Counted from the stretch's first letter, positions 24,545 to 34,581 are shown. The stretch: 64,000 nt of DNA from Listeria welshimeri serovar 6b str. SLCC5334 (GCF_000060285.1 NC_008555.1:620001-684000), one strand, 5' to 3'. A program made the numbers and translations. The notes: generated by a model not told the origin, from the sequence alone.

Positions 24545-26422
24545 ATGAAAGAATGGATGAAACGGAATTGGCAATTTGTAACGACTGGTATTAGTGGGAT
24601 TTTAATTATTGTAGGGTGGTTAGTCGGCAATGAAGTCGGTGATTTTTGGACTGCAGTAATTTTTCTGAGTGCGTTTGTTATCGGTGGTTTTGAACAAGCC
24701 AAAGAAGGAATTCAAGCAACTATTAAAACGAAAAAGTTAAATGTAGAACTATTGATGATTTTAGCGGCTACAGGTGCTTCAATCATCGGTTATTGGTTTG
24801 AAGGTGCCATACTAATCTTTATTTTTTCCGTTAGTGGGGCTTTAGAGACGTATACAACAAATAAAAGTAAACGCGAAATTACGAAATTGATGGCGTTTCA
24901 ACCAGAGCGAGCATTTCTTTTACTACCAAATGGAGATTTAAAAGAAATTGCTGCAAAAGATTTACAATTGGATGATATGGTATTAGTTCGACCCGGAGAA
25001 AGTGTGCCAATAGATGGGGTTATTGTTCGTGGTTCGACAACTTTAAACGAAGCGGCAATTAATGGCGAATCAGTGCCTGCCATGAAATCTGCTGGTTCGG
25101 AAGTGTTTGGTGGAACAGTCAATGTAAGTAGTGCTATTACGGTTAAAGTAACTCAAACTTTCGATAATACGATTTTCAGTAAGATTATTCGGTTAGTAGA
25201 AACAGCTCAAAGCGAACCTTCCAAAACAGCGCGTTTTATTGAACGGTTTGAAGATGCTTATGTCAAAGCAGTGTTGTTGTTTGTTTTAGTAATGATGTTT
25301 TTACCACATTTTGCGCTAGGATGGTCTTGGAATGAGACTTTTTATCGGGCGATGGTTTTATTAACGGTTGCTTCTCCGTGTGCATTAGTGGCATCAGTGA
25401 CTCCTGCGACATTAGCGGCAATTTCTAATGGTGCACGCCATGGTATTTTATTTAAAGGCGGTGTACACTTAGAAAATTTGCGTGGTATAAAGGCGATCGC
25501 ATTTGATAAAACAGGGACTCTAACAAATGGAACTCCAGTTTTAACAGATCGATTGTTTGCAGAAAATGTTGATAAACAGGAAATAATAAATATGGTTGTG
25601 GCATTAGAACGGCAATCTTTACATCCATTGGCTGCGGCAATTACACAAGATTTGGATGCAGAAGTAACGAAAAATATAACAGAAATAGAAATAACAGACG
25701 TCCCTGGTTGGGGAGTGCAAGCGGATTATAAAGGAGAGATATGGCAAGTTGGTAAAGCTGGTTTTGTTGGAACAGAGAGCGCTAGAGAGTTTTTGAGTGG
25801 TGCCTTTGAGAAACTTGCTAGTGAAGGGAAAACCGTTGTCTATGTTGCTAAATCGGGTGTTGTATTAGCGATGTTTGCACTTAAAGATACCTGCAGACCT
25901 GAAGCGATGCGCACAATTAAAGCTCTTCAAGCAAAAGGAATTAAAACTATTATGGTAACGGGTGATAATGAACAAACTGGTGCAGCAATACAAGCCGAAT
26001 TAGGCATGGATCAAGTAGTTTCTGGATGTTTGCCTGAGAAAAAAGTAGATGTGATAAAAGAATTATCGGTATCATATGGAAGTGTAGCGATGGTTGGTGA
26101 TGGAATTAATGATGCACCCGCTCTTGCGCATGCGGCGGTTGGTATTGCCATGGGAAAAGGGACGGATATCGCAATGGAAACAGCAGATGTCGTCTTAATG
26201 AAAAATGATTTAGAAAAAATTCCATATGCCTTCGCACTTTCCAAACGACTTTACTGGATTAGCTGGCAAAATATTTGTTTTGCAATAGCAGTAATATTGG
26301 TTCTAATAACGGCTAATGTCTTCCAACTGATTAATTTGCCATTTGGGGTAGTTGGTCATGAAGGAAGTACCATACTAGTCATTCTAAATGGATTAAGATT
26401 GCTTAAATCTAATCAAAGGTAG
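24545..26422 (+). CDS. frvA: P1B-4-type heavy-metal/iron-exporting ATPase, FrvA
   Basis: 625 residues. No N-terminal metal-binding domain; membrane SPC motif (VASPCALVASVTPA, about 276), phosphorylation motif DKTGTLT (about 319), HP motif LHPLAAAI, MVTGDN, GDGINDAPAL (about 518), and HEGST in the last helix (about 604). SPC with HEGST defines the P1B-4 subgroup. FrvA of Listeria monocytogenes exports ferrous iron and protects against iron and heme toxicity. ATG 24545 fits GGAGAGG at 24529-24535; TTG 24527 and ATG 24536 in the same frame are too close to it. It is regulated by the promoter, hairpin and Fur-box-like site upstream. Confidence 0.92.
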   Translation: MKEWMKRNWQFVTTGISGILIIVGWLVGNEVGDFWTAVIFLSAFVIGGFEQAKEGIQATIKTKKLNVELLMILAATGASIIGYWFEGAILIFIFSVSGALETYTTNKSKREITKLMAFQPERAFLLLPNGDLKEIAAKDLQLDDMVLVRPGESVPIDGVIVRGSTTLNEAAINGESVPAMKSAGSEVFGGTVNVSSAITVKVTQTFDNTIFSKIIRLVETAQSEPSKTARFIERFEDAYVKAVLLFVLVMMFLPHFALGWSWNETFYRAMVLLTVASPCALVASVTPATLAAISNGARHGILFKGGVHLENLRGIKAIAFDKTGTLTNGTPVLTDRLFAENVDKQEIINMVVALERQSLHPLAAAITQDLDAEVTKNITEIEITDVPGWGVQADYKGEIWQVGKAGFVGTESAREFLSGAFEKLASEGKTVVYVAKSGVVLAMFALKDTCRPEAMRTIKALQAKGIKTIMVTGDNEQTGAAIQAELGMDQVVSGCLPEKKVDVIKELSVSYGSVAMVGDGINDAPALAHAAVGIAMGKGTDIAMETADVVLMKNDLEKIPYAFALSKRLYWISWQNICFAIAVILVLITANVFQLINLPFGVVGHEGSTILVILNGLRLLKSNQR

Positions 26423-26432
26423 TGATTTATTT

Positions 26433-26479
26433 GACTGTTCATCTATTCCTAGTCTAAGATAGATGGGCAGTTTCTTTTT
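26433..26479 (+). terminator. Rho-independent terminator of frvA
   Basis: ACTGTTCATCTAT pairs with ATAGATGGGCAGT, 12-base loop, T-rich tail. Confidence 0.8.
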
Positions 26480-26520
26480 GAAAAAAGAGGATATTACCTA
26501 AAAAGATTGGAGATAAGTGC

Positions 26521-27249
26521 ATGAGAAAAATTAACTGGACACAATGGATAGCATTATTTGTTTTTGCATCAATGGGAATATCCGTCATTATCACTATTTA
26601 TGAAATTTTCACAGCACCAATAGAACAACCTACTACAGGACCACACGTAACATTACGAGGGGATTATATATTTTTACTATTTGAAATTCTATTAGGTATT
26701 TTTATTTTATTATTACCTTCCATTATTGCACGACGCTTCAAATTTGAAATTCCGGGACTTGTGTATATTCTATTTATCGTTTTCTTATACGGATCGATTT
26801 ATCTTGGAACTGTTCAAAAATTCTATTCGAGTGTTCCTCATTGGGATAAGATTTTACATACTTTTAGTGGGGCGATGCTTGGGGCAATTGGTTTTTCTTT
26901 TGTCAGCTTGCTGAATTCTAATGATAAAGTTGTAATGAAGCTGAAACCAGGTTTTATCGCAGTGTTTGCATTTTGTTTTGCAGTCACAATAGGCGCTTTC
27001 TGGGAAGTATATGAGTATACTTTTGATGGTATTATGAACTTGAATATGCAACGTTATAACCTTTCTAGTGGAACGCCGCTTACTGGTCGCGCAGCTCTTG
27101 AAGACACGATGACAGATATTATTGTTGATATTATCGGTGCATTATTTATCGTTATTATAGGCTACTTTGCACTCAAAAAAGGTCGACCATGGATGGAACG
27201 ATTTGAATTCAAACGAAAAAATTGGAAGAAAGAACCAGTTGGAAAATAA
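26521..27249 (+). CDS. Integral membrane protein (DUF2238-like)
   Basis: 242 residues with about six helices. The motif PHWDKILHTFSGAMLG (about 105-120) and a later FWEVYEYTFDGIMNLNMQ (about 160-177) place conserved His, Asp and Glu residues in the membrane, as in DUF2238/YjdF-type proteins. The C-terminal tail is strongly basic. TTGGAGAT precedes the start. Function unknown; it follows frvA but is separated by a terminator. Confidence 0.72.
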   Translation: MRKINWTQWIALFVFASMGISVIITIYEIFTAPIEQPTTGPHVTLRGDYIFLLFEILLGIFILLLPSIIARRFKFEIPGLVYILFIVFLYGSIYLGTVQKFYSSVPHWDKILHTFSGAMLGAIGFSFVSLLNSNDKVVMKLKPGFIAVFAFCFAVTIGAFWEVYEYTFDGIMNLNMQRYNLSSGTPLTGRAALEDTMTDIIVDIIGALFIVIIGYFALKKGRPWMERFEFKRKNWKKEPVGK

Positions 27250-27255
27250 ATATTC

Positions 27256-27286
27256 AAGCATCTAGTTTTATGCTAGGTGCTTTTTA
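27256..27286 (+). terminator. Terminator-type hairpin
   Basis: AAGCATCTAG and GCTAGGTGCTT arms with T5 tail after the membrane protein gene. Confidence 0.7.
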
Positions 27287-27389
27287 GTTGCACAAAAATG
27301 CCAACAACTTTGGGGCCGTGAAATGATTGACTGTGTATTTAAACTTTTTTACACTTAAAATGAGAAGAGAACTATGAAGGAGTGAGGAA

Positions 27390-28040
27390 ATGTTTTTAGA
27401 TACGGGGAATTTAGAGGAAATAAAGAGAGCGCTTCAATTTCCGTTTTTTGAAGGTGTAACTACGAATCCAACCATTTTATTAAAAGAAAATCAACCAAGA
27501 AAAACACATATTGCTCACATCCAAGCCAAAATGGTATTTGTTCAAGCGGCAGGTTTATCAGAAGAAGAAATCTGGGAAGATGTGTTGCGTATTCAAACAA
27601 TTGAACCAGCACAAGGAACTGTGGTTGGTTTGAAAATCCCAGCCCACGAAGCAGGCATAAAAGTTATCGCCAAAGTGCGTGCCAAGTTCCCAGAGGCAAT
27701 CATTTTAGCAACAGCGATTTTCTCATCCGAGCAAGGTTATATTGCGGCACTTTCTGGTGCGGACTATTTAGCACCTTATTACAATCGCATGGAAGTTAGC
27801 GGATTAGATGCAGCTAAAACAATAGCGGAACTTCGATATGTGCTAGATCTTCAAGGACTTCTAAATGTGAAAATTATGGGAGCTAGTTTTAAAAATAGCC
27901 GTCAAATCATGCAAGCCTTAGCAAGCGGAGCAGATACAGTGACAATCGGTTACGATTTATTCCTACAAATGATGAACAAACCACTAGCATTAGAAAGTAT
28001 TGAGAAATTTAATGAACATAACGCTGCATTACCTAAATGA
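27390..28040 (+). CDS. Transaldolase / fructose-6-phosphate aldolase-like protein
   Basis: 216 residues, the short single-domain transaldolase form (TalC/FSA). MFLDTGNLEEIKRALQF and FEGVTTNPTILLKEN (about 23-37) form the first strands, and GTVVGLKIPAHEAG holds the Schiff-base Lys (about 87). It interconverts sugar phosphates through dihydroxyacetone transfer, in the pentose phosphate pathway or as a fructose-6-phosphate aldolase; the sequence does not decide. AAGGAGTG precedes the start. It is monocistronic, with a strong shared terminator. Confidence 0.87.
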   Translation: MFLDTGNLEEIKRALQFPFFEGVTTNPTILLKENQPRKTHIAHIQAKMVFVQAAGLSEEEIWEDVLRIQTIEPAQGTVVGLKIPAHEAGIKVIAKVRAKFPEAIILATAIFSSEQGYIAALSGADYLAPYYNRMEVSGLDAAKTIAELRYVLDLQGLLNVKIMGASFKNSRQIMQALASGADTVTIGYDLFLQMMNKPLALESIEKFNEHNAALPK

Positions 28041-28042
28041 GT

Positions 28043-28085
28043 AAAAGAGGAAGTTTCCATCGATTTTGGAAACTTCCTCTTTTTT
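28043..28085. terminator. Bidirectional terminator
   Basis: Perfect 16-bp stem AAAAGAGGAAGTTTCC (28043-28058) / GGAAACTTCCTCTTTT (28068-28083) between the converging transaldolase and LtaP genes. Confidence 0.95.
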
Positions 28086-29904
28086 ATTTATCTTCATCAC
28101 GTAATGGTAGGTTGTTTACATAGCTATCAGAATACTGTAAGAGTTTTCGGCTAGCGTCGAATCGTTTCTTCACATCACTTGAAAGTTCTTTGTTTGTGCC
28201 ATTATAGTTAGTTGCTGCTCCGGTTTCAAAGCTTTCGTCTGGTTGGTACATATAGGAATCTGTGAAATAGCTACCTTCTGGCATAGTGTAGCGTTCCGGA
28301 ACGTAATTATTAGTAGAATTGAGTATATCTGTACCAAACATAATTTGTTTCCCAGTGTTGATACCGAGTAAATTCATGACAGTTGGCATAATATCAATTT
28401 CGCCACCGACATTTTTGATTTCACCAGGGTTTTCCATTCCCGGATAGTGTAAAAAGAAGGGAATACGGTAATCATCAGCCGGATCTGCTTTTAGTTCAGT
28501 AGAACGATTGACATATTTCTTCTGCTCTTCAGGTAATTGATCGGTTTTGATAATGTGATGATCTCCGTAGAAAACGACCACTGAATCATCCCAAATGCCA
28601 CTATCTTTTAATTTTTGGATGAATAGACCTAGTTGTTGATCTGCATAATGAACTGCTTCAAAATAATGGCCAAGTTCGGTATCTTTTAAATCACTTGGTA
28701 ACTCAATTTCTTGCTTCTCTTCGGGTATATCAAATGGCATATGGCTGCTTACACTAATTAATTGTGCATAGAATTTTTGGTTATTTTTGTATTGTTTTTC
28801 TAAAATAGGGAAAGCTTTATTGTAAAGTACTTCATCACTTGGAGAAAAACCGATAACGTCTTCATCTCCAAAAAATTTGCGATCATAGAACTTATCAAAA
28901 CCAACAGCTGGATAAAATTCATCTCGATTATAAAAACTTGCATCATTTGTATGGAAAGTTGAGGTTTTATAATCATTTTTACCAAGCAAGCGAGGCATTG
29001 ATGGTATTATACGGTCGCCATATGTTTGGGTATTCGTGTAGTAACCACTTGGGAAAGTCGATGTATAAACAGACCATTCTGCATCAGCAGTATTTGATTT
29101 TGATACTGTTTGGAAAAATTTATTCGAATACATCGTTTCGTTTTGCAAACTGTCTAATGTTGGCGTAATAGATTGACCATTCACCTTGACGTTGGTTAGA
29201 TTACGCTGGAAGGATTCTAATTGTACAATGATAAGATTTTTTCCTTTTGCAGCACCGAAGTAATCGGGTTTGTCTTTTACTGTAACACCCTTAATATCGC
29301 GGATGTTTTGCGCATTAATGTCGGCTGCTTTAACATGATCCGCGCCAGTAAGAGCGGTACTAATATTAAATGTAAAAATCCCCATGCGTTTTGCTCTTTT
29401 GGAGTCACTAATGATATTTTGTTGCATCATGAAATAAGTAAAGCCACTAAGAACAAGCAAAGTACTAATAAAAGAAACACTGTAAATACGACTAGTTAGA
29501 CGGAAGGAAGGGAAATCATGTCCTTTTTTAATGTTAAAGTAAAGGATGAACGGAAGGAGAATTATATCTAGGATGTATAACCAATCTGTTCCGCTAAGTA
29601 GGCTACTTGCACTTGTTTTTACAACACCCACTTCACCAATTAAGGAGAAACTATGATAAGTTGGGATTTCATTATAAAAACGGGCATAAAGAACACATAC
29701 CAGCATTAATATACCGATAAAAAGTGACATTCCAGCATACCAATAAATATGGGATCGTACTGGTGCGAGTAAATGTATTAATCCAAGTAGAAGGACGATA
29801 AATAATAAGTCCATTCCAAGAGCCAAGAAGTTTGGATTTTTAAAAATCTGGAAATAGGCAAAAGTAAACTTACCAATAATTAATAAAAAATAAAATAAAA
29901 TCAA
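28084..29904 (-). CDS. ltaP: LtaS-family lipoteichoic acid primase (LtaP type)
   Basis: About 606 residues: five N-terminal membrane helices (to about 190) then an extracellular sulfatase-fold domain. The Thr nucleophile is in SKSNTADAEWSVYTS, and metal ligands are seen in VVFYGDHHI and SVSSHMPF. Listeria LtaP adds the first glycerolphosphate of lipoteichoic acid to the glycolipid anchor; LtaS elongates. I call LtaP from the familiar neighbourhood and family. The frame opens at TTG 29937, but GAAAGAGG is 6 bases before TTG 29904, which I prefer; ATG 29925 has no ribosome site. Confidence 0.85.
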   Translation of the reverse strand: MILFYFLLIIGKFTFAYFQIFKNPNFLALGMDLLFIVLLLGLIHLLAPVRSHIYWYAGMSLFIGILMLVCVLYARFYNEIPTYHSFSLIGEVGVVKTSASSLLSGTDWLYILDIILLPFILYFNIKKGHDFPSFRLTSRIYSVSFISTLLVLSGFTYFMMQQNIISDSKRAKRMGIFTFNISTALTGADHVKAADINAQNIRDIKGVTVKDKPDYFGAAKGKNLIIVQLESFQRNLTNVKVNGQSITPTLDSLQNETMYSNKFFQTVSKSNTADAEWSVYTSTFPSGYYTNTQTYGDRIIPSMPRLLGKNDYKTSTFHTNDASFYNRDEFYPAVGFDKFYDRKFFGDEDVIGFSPSDEVLYNKAFPILEKQYKNNQKFYAQLISVSSHMPFDIPEEKQEIELPSDLKDTELGHYFEAVHYADQQLGLFIQKLKDSGIWDDSVVVFYGDHHIIKTDQLPEEQKKYVNRSTELKADPADDYRIPFFLHYPGMENPGEIKNVGGEIDIMPTVMNLLGINTGKQIMFGTDILNSTNNYVPERYTMPEGSYFTDSYMYQPDESFETGAATNYNGTNKELSSDVKKRFDASRKLLQYSDSYVNNLPLRDEDK

Positions 29905-30138
29905 CTGAATTCCTCTTTCTAGCATGCTTTGTGCCAAATAATCACAAATCCATTACTTTTAATTTTAGCTTAATCATGCGAACAGTGCAAATCATGTAAG
30001 ATGATTCAGATATAATTAGGTAATAGGTTCTATTTTAGGAAGGAATGATTAGTTTCTGTATTTTTTTTCACAATTCTATTGACCTTTAAAGTGTAAAAGG
30101 ATACTATTTGAGAAGATTATAAAAAGGTAGGAGAAAAA

Positions 30139-31530
30139 ATGAATTCATTATTTAGAAGAAAACCAATAGAAGATTTAATGCACAATAAAAGCGGGAGTAC
30201 ACATCTAAAACAAACACTAGGACCGCTAGATTTAACTTTGCTAGGTGTTGGAGCAATTGTTGGGACTGGGATTTTTATTTTACCGGGAACAGTAGCTGCG
30301 AATAATGCGGGACCAGCAATTATTTTTTCTTTTGTGATTGCAGCGATTGTATGTGCGATTGCAGCCATGTGTTATTCAGAGTTTGCATCTAGTGTTCCAG
30401 TTGCTGGGAGCGCCTATACGTATGGCTATGTTGTTTTTGGTGAGTTAATCGGCTGGTTGCTTGGTTGGGCTCTTATTTTGGAATATGGGCTTGCTGTGGC
30501 TTCTGTAGCAAGTGGGTGGTCTTCTTATTTAAATGCGCTACTTTCTGGATTTCATATTTCTATTCCGGAAGCAGTATCTGGTCCTTTTAATCCTGAGGCG
30601 GGTACATTTATTAATTTACCAGCTATAATTATCGTCCTTGTAATTGCATTTTTATTAACACTTGGAATAAAAGAGTCTACTCGTGTGAATACAATTATGG
30701 TTGCTATCAAAGTTGGGGTTATTTTACTTTTCTTAGTCGTTGGGGTATTTTATGTTAAACCGGATAATTGGCAACCGTTTATGCCATTTGGAATTAGTGG
30801 TGTGATGAATGGTGCGGCATTAGTGTTTTTTGCTTATTTAGGTTTTGATGCAGTTTCGTCAGCGGCAGAAGAAGTGAAAAATCCACAACGAACGATGCCA
30901 ATTGGAATAATAGGATCACTACTTATTTGCACTGTATTATATGTAGCGGTTTCGGCTGTTTTAACTGGAATGGTACCATATACTGATTTAAATGTAACTG
31001 ATCCGGTAGCCTATGCTTTACAAGTTATTAACCAAGACTGGGTGGCAGGGATTGTATCGCTTGGTGCCGTAGTTGGAATGATTACAGTGATTTTAGTAAT
31101 GAGTTACGGTGCTACAAGACTAATTTTTGCAATGGGACGTGATGGTTTATTACCAAAAGTACTTGCAGAAATCAACCAAAAATATCAAACACCGGTCAAA
31201 AATACTTGGATTTTCGCTGTTATAGTCGCAATTATTAGTGGTCTAGTTCCACTTGATAGATTAGCTGAATTAGTTAATATTGGGACTCTGTTGGCATTTA
31301 TGATGGTTTCAATCGGGATTATTTTCTTACGTAAAAATAAAGCGATTCAAAAATCAGGTTTCAAAGTGCCATTTTATCCCGTTTTACCGATAGTATCATT
31401 TCTATTATGTGCATTTCTAATTAGTCGTTTATCTGTTCATACATGGATTCTTTGTGGAATTTGGTTTGTAATAGGCTTAATTGTGTATTTCACTTATGGT
31501 AGAAATCACAGTGAATTGCTTAAAAAATAA
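30139..31530 (+). CDS. APC-family amino acid permease
   Basis: 463 residues with twelve helices. The signature LLGVGAIVGTGIFILPGTVA (about 34-53) is the first, substrate-binding helix of APC transporters, and a second conserved block is FFAYLGFDAVSSAAEEVKNP (about 230-249). It resembles YfnA/CAT-type transporters of basic or neutral amino acids. Symport of an amino acid across the membrane; specificity not predictable. GTAGGAG precedes the start. It is divergent from the LtaP gene across about 230 bases that carry both promoters. Confidence 0.9.
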   Translation: MNSLFRRKPIEDLMHNKSGSTHLKQTLGPLDLTLLGVGAIVGTGIFILPGTVAANNAGPAIIFSFVIAAIVCAIAAMCYSEFASSVPVAGSAYTYGYVVFGELIGWLLGWALILEYGLAVASVASGWSSYLNALLSGFHISIPEAVSGPFNPEAGTFINLPAIIIVLVIAFLLTLGIKESTRVNTIMVAIKVGVILLFLVVGVFYVKPDNWQPFMPFGISGVMNGAALVFFAYLGFDAVSSAAEEVKNPQRTMPIGIIGSLLICTVLYVAVSAVLTGMVPYTDLNVTDPVAYALQVINQDWVAGIVSLGAVVGMITVILVMSYGATRLIFAMGRDGLLPKVLAEINQKYQTPVKNTWIFAVIVAIISGLVPLDRLAELVNIGTLLAFMMVSIGIIFLRKNKAIQKSGFKVPFYPVLPIVSFLLCAFLISRLSVHTWILCGIWFVIGLIVYFTYGRNHSELLKK

Positions 31531-31619
31531 CTAACTTACTTTTTGTAAGTCTTATCATTGGAATTTGAAGGCTCCTTATGTTGTAATGAATATATGATAC
31601 TAAAAGGAGCGTTTATACC

Positions 31620-32459
31620 ATGGTAAAAATTAGTGAAAAATTGCGATTAGGTGAAGTTGTATTAAATGTAGGTCATTTAAAAGAGATGGCAGGTTTTTAT
31701 CAAGAAGTAATTGGCTTAACTTTAATGGAGGAAAATGATCAGTTCGTGCGTTTTGGAGTGAGTGGATCTGATGAAGCGTTACTTGTTCTTAAAAAAATTG
31801 ATAATGCGGTTGTCCCAGAAGTACCGCGAATTGGTTTATTTCATACAGCGTTTCTGTTACCCACTCGAGAAAGTTTAGCGGATGTACTCGTTCATCTAGC
31901 ACAGTCTGGCTATCCAATTGATGGTGCTGGAGATCACGCTTATAGTGAGGCGCTTTATTTACATGATATTGAAGGAAACGGTATTGAAATTTATGCAGAC
32001 CGTCCTAAAAAAAGTTGGATGCGTGATGGCGAAGGGAACTTGCCGATGGTAACAGAACAAGTGGATGTGGATGATTTACTTAAAAATGCGACGGGAAAAG
32101 CGTTCACTGGAATGCCAAATGGGACGATTATTGGTCATGTACATTTACAAGTATCGGATGCTGATAAGGCGGAACAGTTTTATAAAGAGGCGCTTGGTAT
32201 GAATTTAACAACAGCAATACCATCTGCCAGATTTTTTGCAGCAGGTGATTATCATCATCATATTGGGTCGAATGTTTGGGCTGGTCGTCATATAAATAAT
32301 CGGCAGGAGAATGAAGTGGGGCTCGCATGGTTTACAATTATAACTCCGGACAAAGAAATAATTACTACTCATTTAAAGCAGCAAGGTTATGAAGTAAAAT
32401 ATGTTGGAAATACGATTTCGGTCATTGATTCAAATGGAATTATGATTCATTTTAAATAA
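31620..32459 (+). CDS. VOC-family ring-cleavage dioxygenase/glyoxalase-like protein (CatE type)
   Basis: 279 residues in two vicinal-oxygen-chelate modules: LGEVVLNVGHLKEMAGFYQE (about 11-30) and IGHVHLQVSDADKAEQFYKE (about 170-189). Metal ligands are likely in FHTAFLL, GNGIEIYAD, GHVHL and the last strand. Length and order fit Bacillus CatE-like catechol 2,3-dioxygenases, but glyoxalase activity cannot be excluded. AAAGGAG lies upstream of the start. It is monocistronic with a strong terminator. Confidence 0.87.
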   Translation: MVKISEKLRLGEVVLNVGHLKEMAGFYQEVIGLTLMEENDQFVRFGVSGSDEALLVLKKIDNAVVPEVPRIGLFHTAFLLPTRESLADVLVHLAQSGYPIDGAGDHAYSEALYLHDIEGNGIEIYADRPKKSWMRDGEGNLPMVTEQVDVDDLLKNATGKAFTGMPNGTIIGHVHLQVSDADKAEQFYKEALGMNLTTAIPSARFFAAGDYHHHIGSNVWAGRHINNRQENEVGLAWFTIITPDKEIITTHLKQQGYEVKYVGNTISVIDSNGIMIHFK

Positions 32460-32460
32460 A

Positions 32461-32503
32461 AAAAAGAACTGTTTAAGCGAAAAGTGAGCTTAAACAGTTT
32501 TTT
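32461..32503. terminator. Bidirectional terminator
   Basis: AACTGTTTAAGC (32467-32478) / GCTTAAACAGTT (32488-32499), A-rich left and T-rich right. It lies between converging genes. Confidence 0.92.
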
Positions 32504-32542
32504 GATGAGATAATAAGGGAAAGGTAGATAAGACAAAATATT

Positions 32543-32827
32543 TTAATGTTTACGTTGCATTGTTTTCTTCAAAAGCCAATTACTGGATTGGAAAAGAGTT
32601 AAGACGATTAAAAAGATTCCAATTCCAAGATTTAAATAAGAAAGTGCGAGTGCTGCGTCTTCTGGAAATGAATTTTGGACAGTGAGAAAAATAAGAAAGA
32701 ATCCGCTATTTGCACTAAAAGCTATCCAAAACCAAGATAGTCCGCTTAATTTACCTACTATAAAAGAAAGCCCTGAAATAATTGCTGCTAAGATAAGTCC
32801 TGTAAGTATCATTGACATAAATTCCAT
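32543..32827 (-). CDS. Small membrane protein, three predicted helices
   Basis: About 94 residues from the ATG at 32827, chosen because AAAGGAG is 8 bases upstream; the longer frame to 32923 has no ribosome site. Helices: MILTGLILAAIISGLSFIVG, WFWIAFSANSGFFLIFLTVQ and LNLGIGIFLIVLTLF, then a basic tail. Divergent from the CorA-like gene across about 100 bases. No family recognised. Confidence 0.75.
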   Translation of the reverse strand: MEFMSMILTGLILAAIISGLSFIVGKLSGLSWFWIAFSANSGFFLIFLTVQNSFPEDAALALSYLNLGIGIFLIVLTLFQSSNWLLKKTMQRKH

Positions 32828-32925
32828 TTTCATCGCTCCTTTGTCATAAATGAAATTATTATTAATAATAATGTAACATAAATGAAATATTTTGTAAAGA
32901 AGATACGAAGAAAGGAGATACACAG

Positions 32926-33876
32926 ATGATTGAATTTTTTAAAACAACAAATGAAGAGATGGAGCAACTGCCCGCCATAGAAGATGGTTGTTGGGTAAAG
33001 GTCACTGCTCCCACCCAAGAAGAAATTGAAAAATTGAGTAAGGAAATGGATGTACCTAAGCCATATATTTTAGATGCACTAGATTCAGAAGAACGCTCTA
33101 GAATTGAGTTAAAAAGAGCAGAGGAAGATGTGAGACATTCACTAGTTATTGTAGACTGCCCTTACGAATCAGAAGATGAACTTGGCTATACGATGTATGA
33201 AACATTGCCGATTGGAATAGTACTAACTAAAACCCATCTTGTTACCATTTCTTTAAGAGATTTGCCTATTTTAGAAGATATTCGATCAATGAAATTAGAA
33301 ATATATGATACAACTAATCATAAGCAATTTTTGTTAAAGTTACTTTATGCTGTATCTTACTATTACCTCAAATATTTAAATCAAATCATTAAACAAACAA
33401 ATAATTTAGAATTAAAGATTAAGCAATCGATGAAAAATGAGCAGCTCTATGCTTTTATGGCGGTTCAAAAAAGTTTAGTTTTTTTTGCAACAGCGCTTCA
33501 ATCGAACAAAGCAATTTTAGATAAAATGGAAGATGTGGAACATTTTATGCAACAAGAAGATAATCATGATTTACTAAGAGATGTTATTATTGAGAACAAA
33601 CAAGCGATTGCAATGACGGATACATATACGCAAATAATTAGCGGGATGTCTGATGTGTTTTCATCTGTTATCTCAAATAATTTGAATATAGTAATGAAAT
33701 TTCTTACCTCATTTACGATTATCTTATCTTTACCAACGATTGTGGCAAGTGTTTACGGGATGAATATCAAATTGCCATTTATGCATAACGACCACGCTTT
33801 TGCACTAATTCTTTTGTTTACGTTATTAATTACAACGGGAGTAACAGTAATTTTTTGGCGTAGAAAATACTTTTAA
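32926..33876 (+). CDS. CorA-like magnesium/divalent cation transporter
   Basis: 316 residues. A long cytosolic N-terminal domain with acidic segments, a stalk helix, and two C-terminal membrane helices joined by the YGMNIKLPF loop (Gly-Met-Asn at about 284), the pore signature of CorA. It forms pentameric channels for Mg2+, Co2+ or related ions. AAAGGAGATA precedes the start. The GntR gene follows after about 20 bases and may be cotranscribed. Confidence 0.92.
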   Translation: MIEFFKTTNEEMEQLPAIEDGCWVKVTAPTQEEIEKLSKEMDVPKPYILDALDSEERSRIELKRAEEDVRHSLVIVDCPYESEDELGYTMYETLPIGIVLTKTHLVTISLRDLPILEDIRSMKLEIYDTTNHKQFLLKLLYAVSYYYLKYLNQIIKQTNNLELKIKQSMKNEQLYAFMAVQKSLVFFATALQSNKAILDKMEDVEHFMQQEDNHDLLRDVIIENKQAIAMTDTYTQIISGMSDVFSSVISNNLNIVMKFLTSFTIILSLPTIVASVYGMNIKLPFMHNDHAFALILLFTLLITTGVTVIFWRRKYF

Positions 33877-33898
33877 ATAGAGAAATTGGGGGATGGAC

Positions 33899-34540
33899 AT
33901 GGAAAAACAAACATATGAAAAATTAGCATATTATACAATCAAAGAAAAGATTCTCAGTGGGAAACTTCATGTAGGGCAACATATATCAGAAGCGAGTATA
34001 GCAAAAGAATTATCCATTAGCAGAACTCCAGTCAGAAAAGCAATCGCTGTTTTAGTATCCGAAGAGTTGATTGATTATGAAATAAATCGCGGCGCTATCG
34101 TAATAGAAAGCAGTATGAGTGCTGGCCGTTTTATTGAATTACTTGAAATGGCTGAAATTCTAGTGGTACAAACTATTGAAAAATGTAAAAATAAAAATCT
34201 AACTTATAAACCAGAAAAAGGAAATGAAATACTTGCAGAAATGCGCCAAATTCAAAAAGAAGAAGATGTAGAAGCCTATTTGTCGTTACTGAGTAAATGG
34301 TTATTACAATTTATTTCCCAATTAGCAAACATATACGCGGAAGATATTGTACGGAAAATGAAGCGTGATTTCTTTAATAAAGCGCAAAAAGATATTAAAA
34401 TGATTCCTGTGCTTTTAGAAAATGAAACGATGGAAACATTAGAACAACTTTCCACTTATATGGTTGAAAAGAAACATGATTTAGCAAAAGAGGTAATACA
34501 AAAATTGATGAATTTGTATATTATCCGTACATTTAGATAG
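33899..34540 (+). CDS. GntR-family transcriptional regulator (first of two paralogues)
   Basis: 213 residues: an N-terminal winged helix (KEKILSGKLHVGQHISEASI, recognition region AKELSISRTPVRKAIAVLVS, about 37-56) and a FadR/FCD-like helical C-terminus. ATG 33899 fits GGGGGA; an in-frame ATG at 33893 overlaps it. A similar regulator lies at 37308-37958, and the pair brackets the YhgE-like gene. I infer that both control that membrane protein; ligand unknown. Confidence 0.87.
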   Translation: MEKQTYEKLAYYTIKEKILSGKLHVGQHISEASIAKELSISRTPVRKAIAVLVSEELIDYEINRGAIVIESSMSAGRFIELLEMAEILVVQTIEKCKNKNLTYKPEKGNEILAEMRQIQKEEDVEAYLSLLSKWLLQFISQLANIYAEDIVRKMKRDFFNKAQKDIKMIPVLLENETMETLEQLSTYMVEKKHDLAKEVIQKLMNLYIIRTFR

Positions 34541-34581
34541 TATTTCTAAAATGATTTGCTTAAAAAAAGGAGGTGCTTTTG

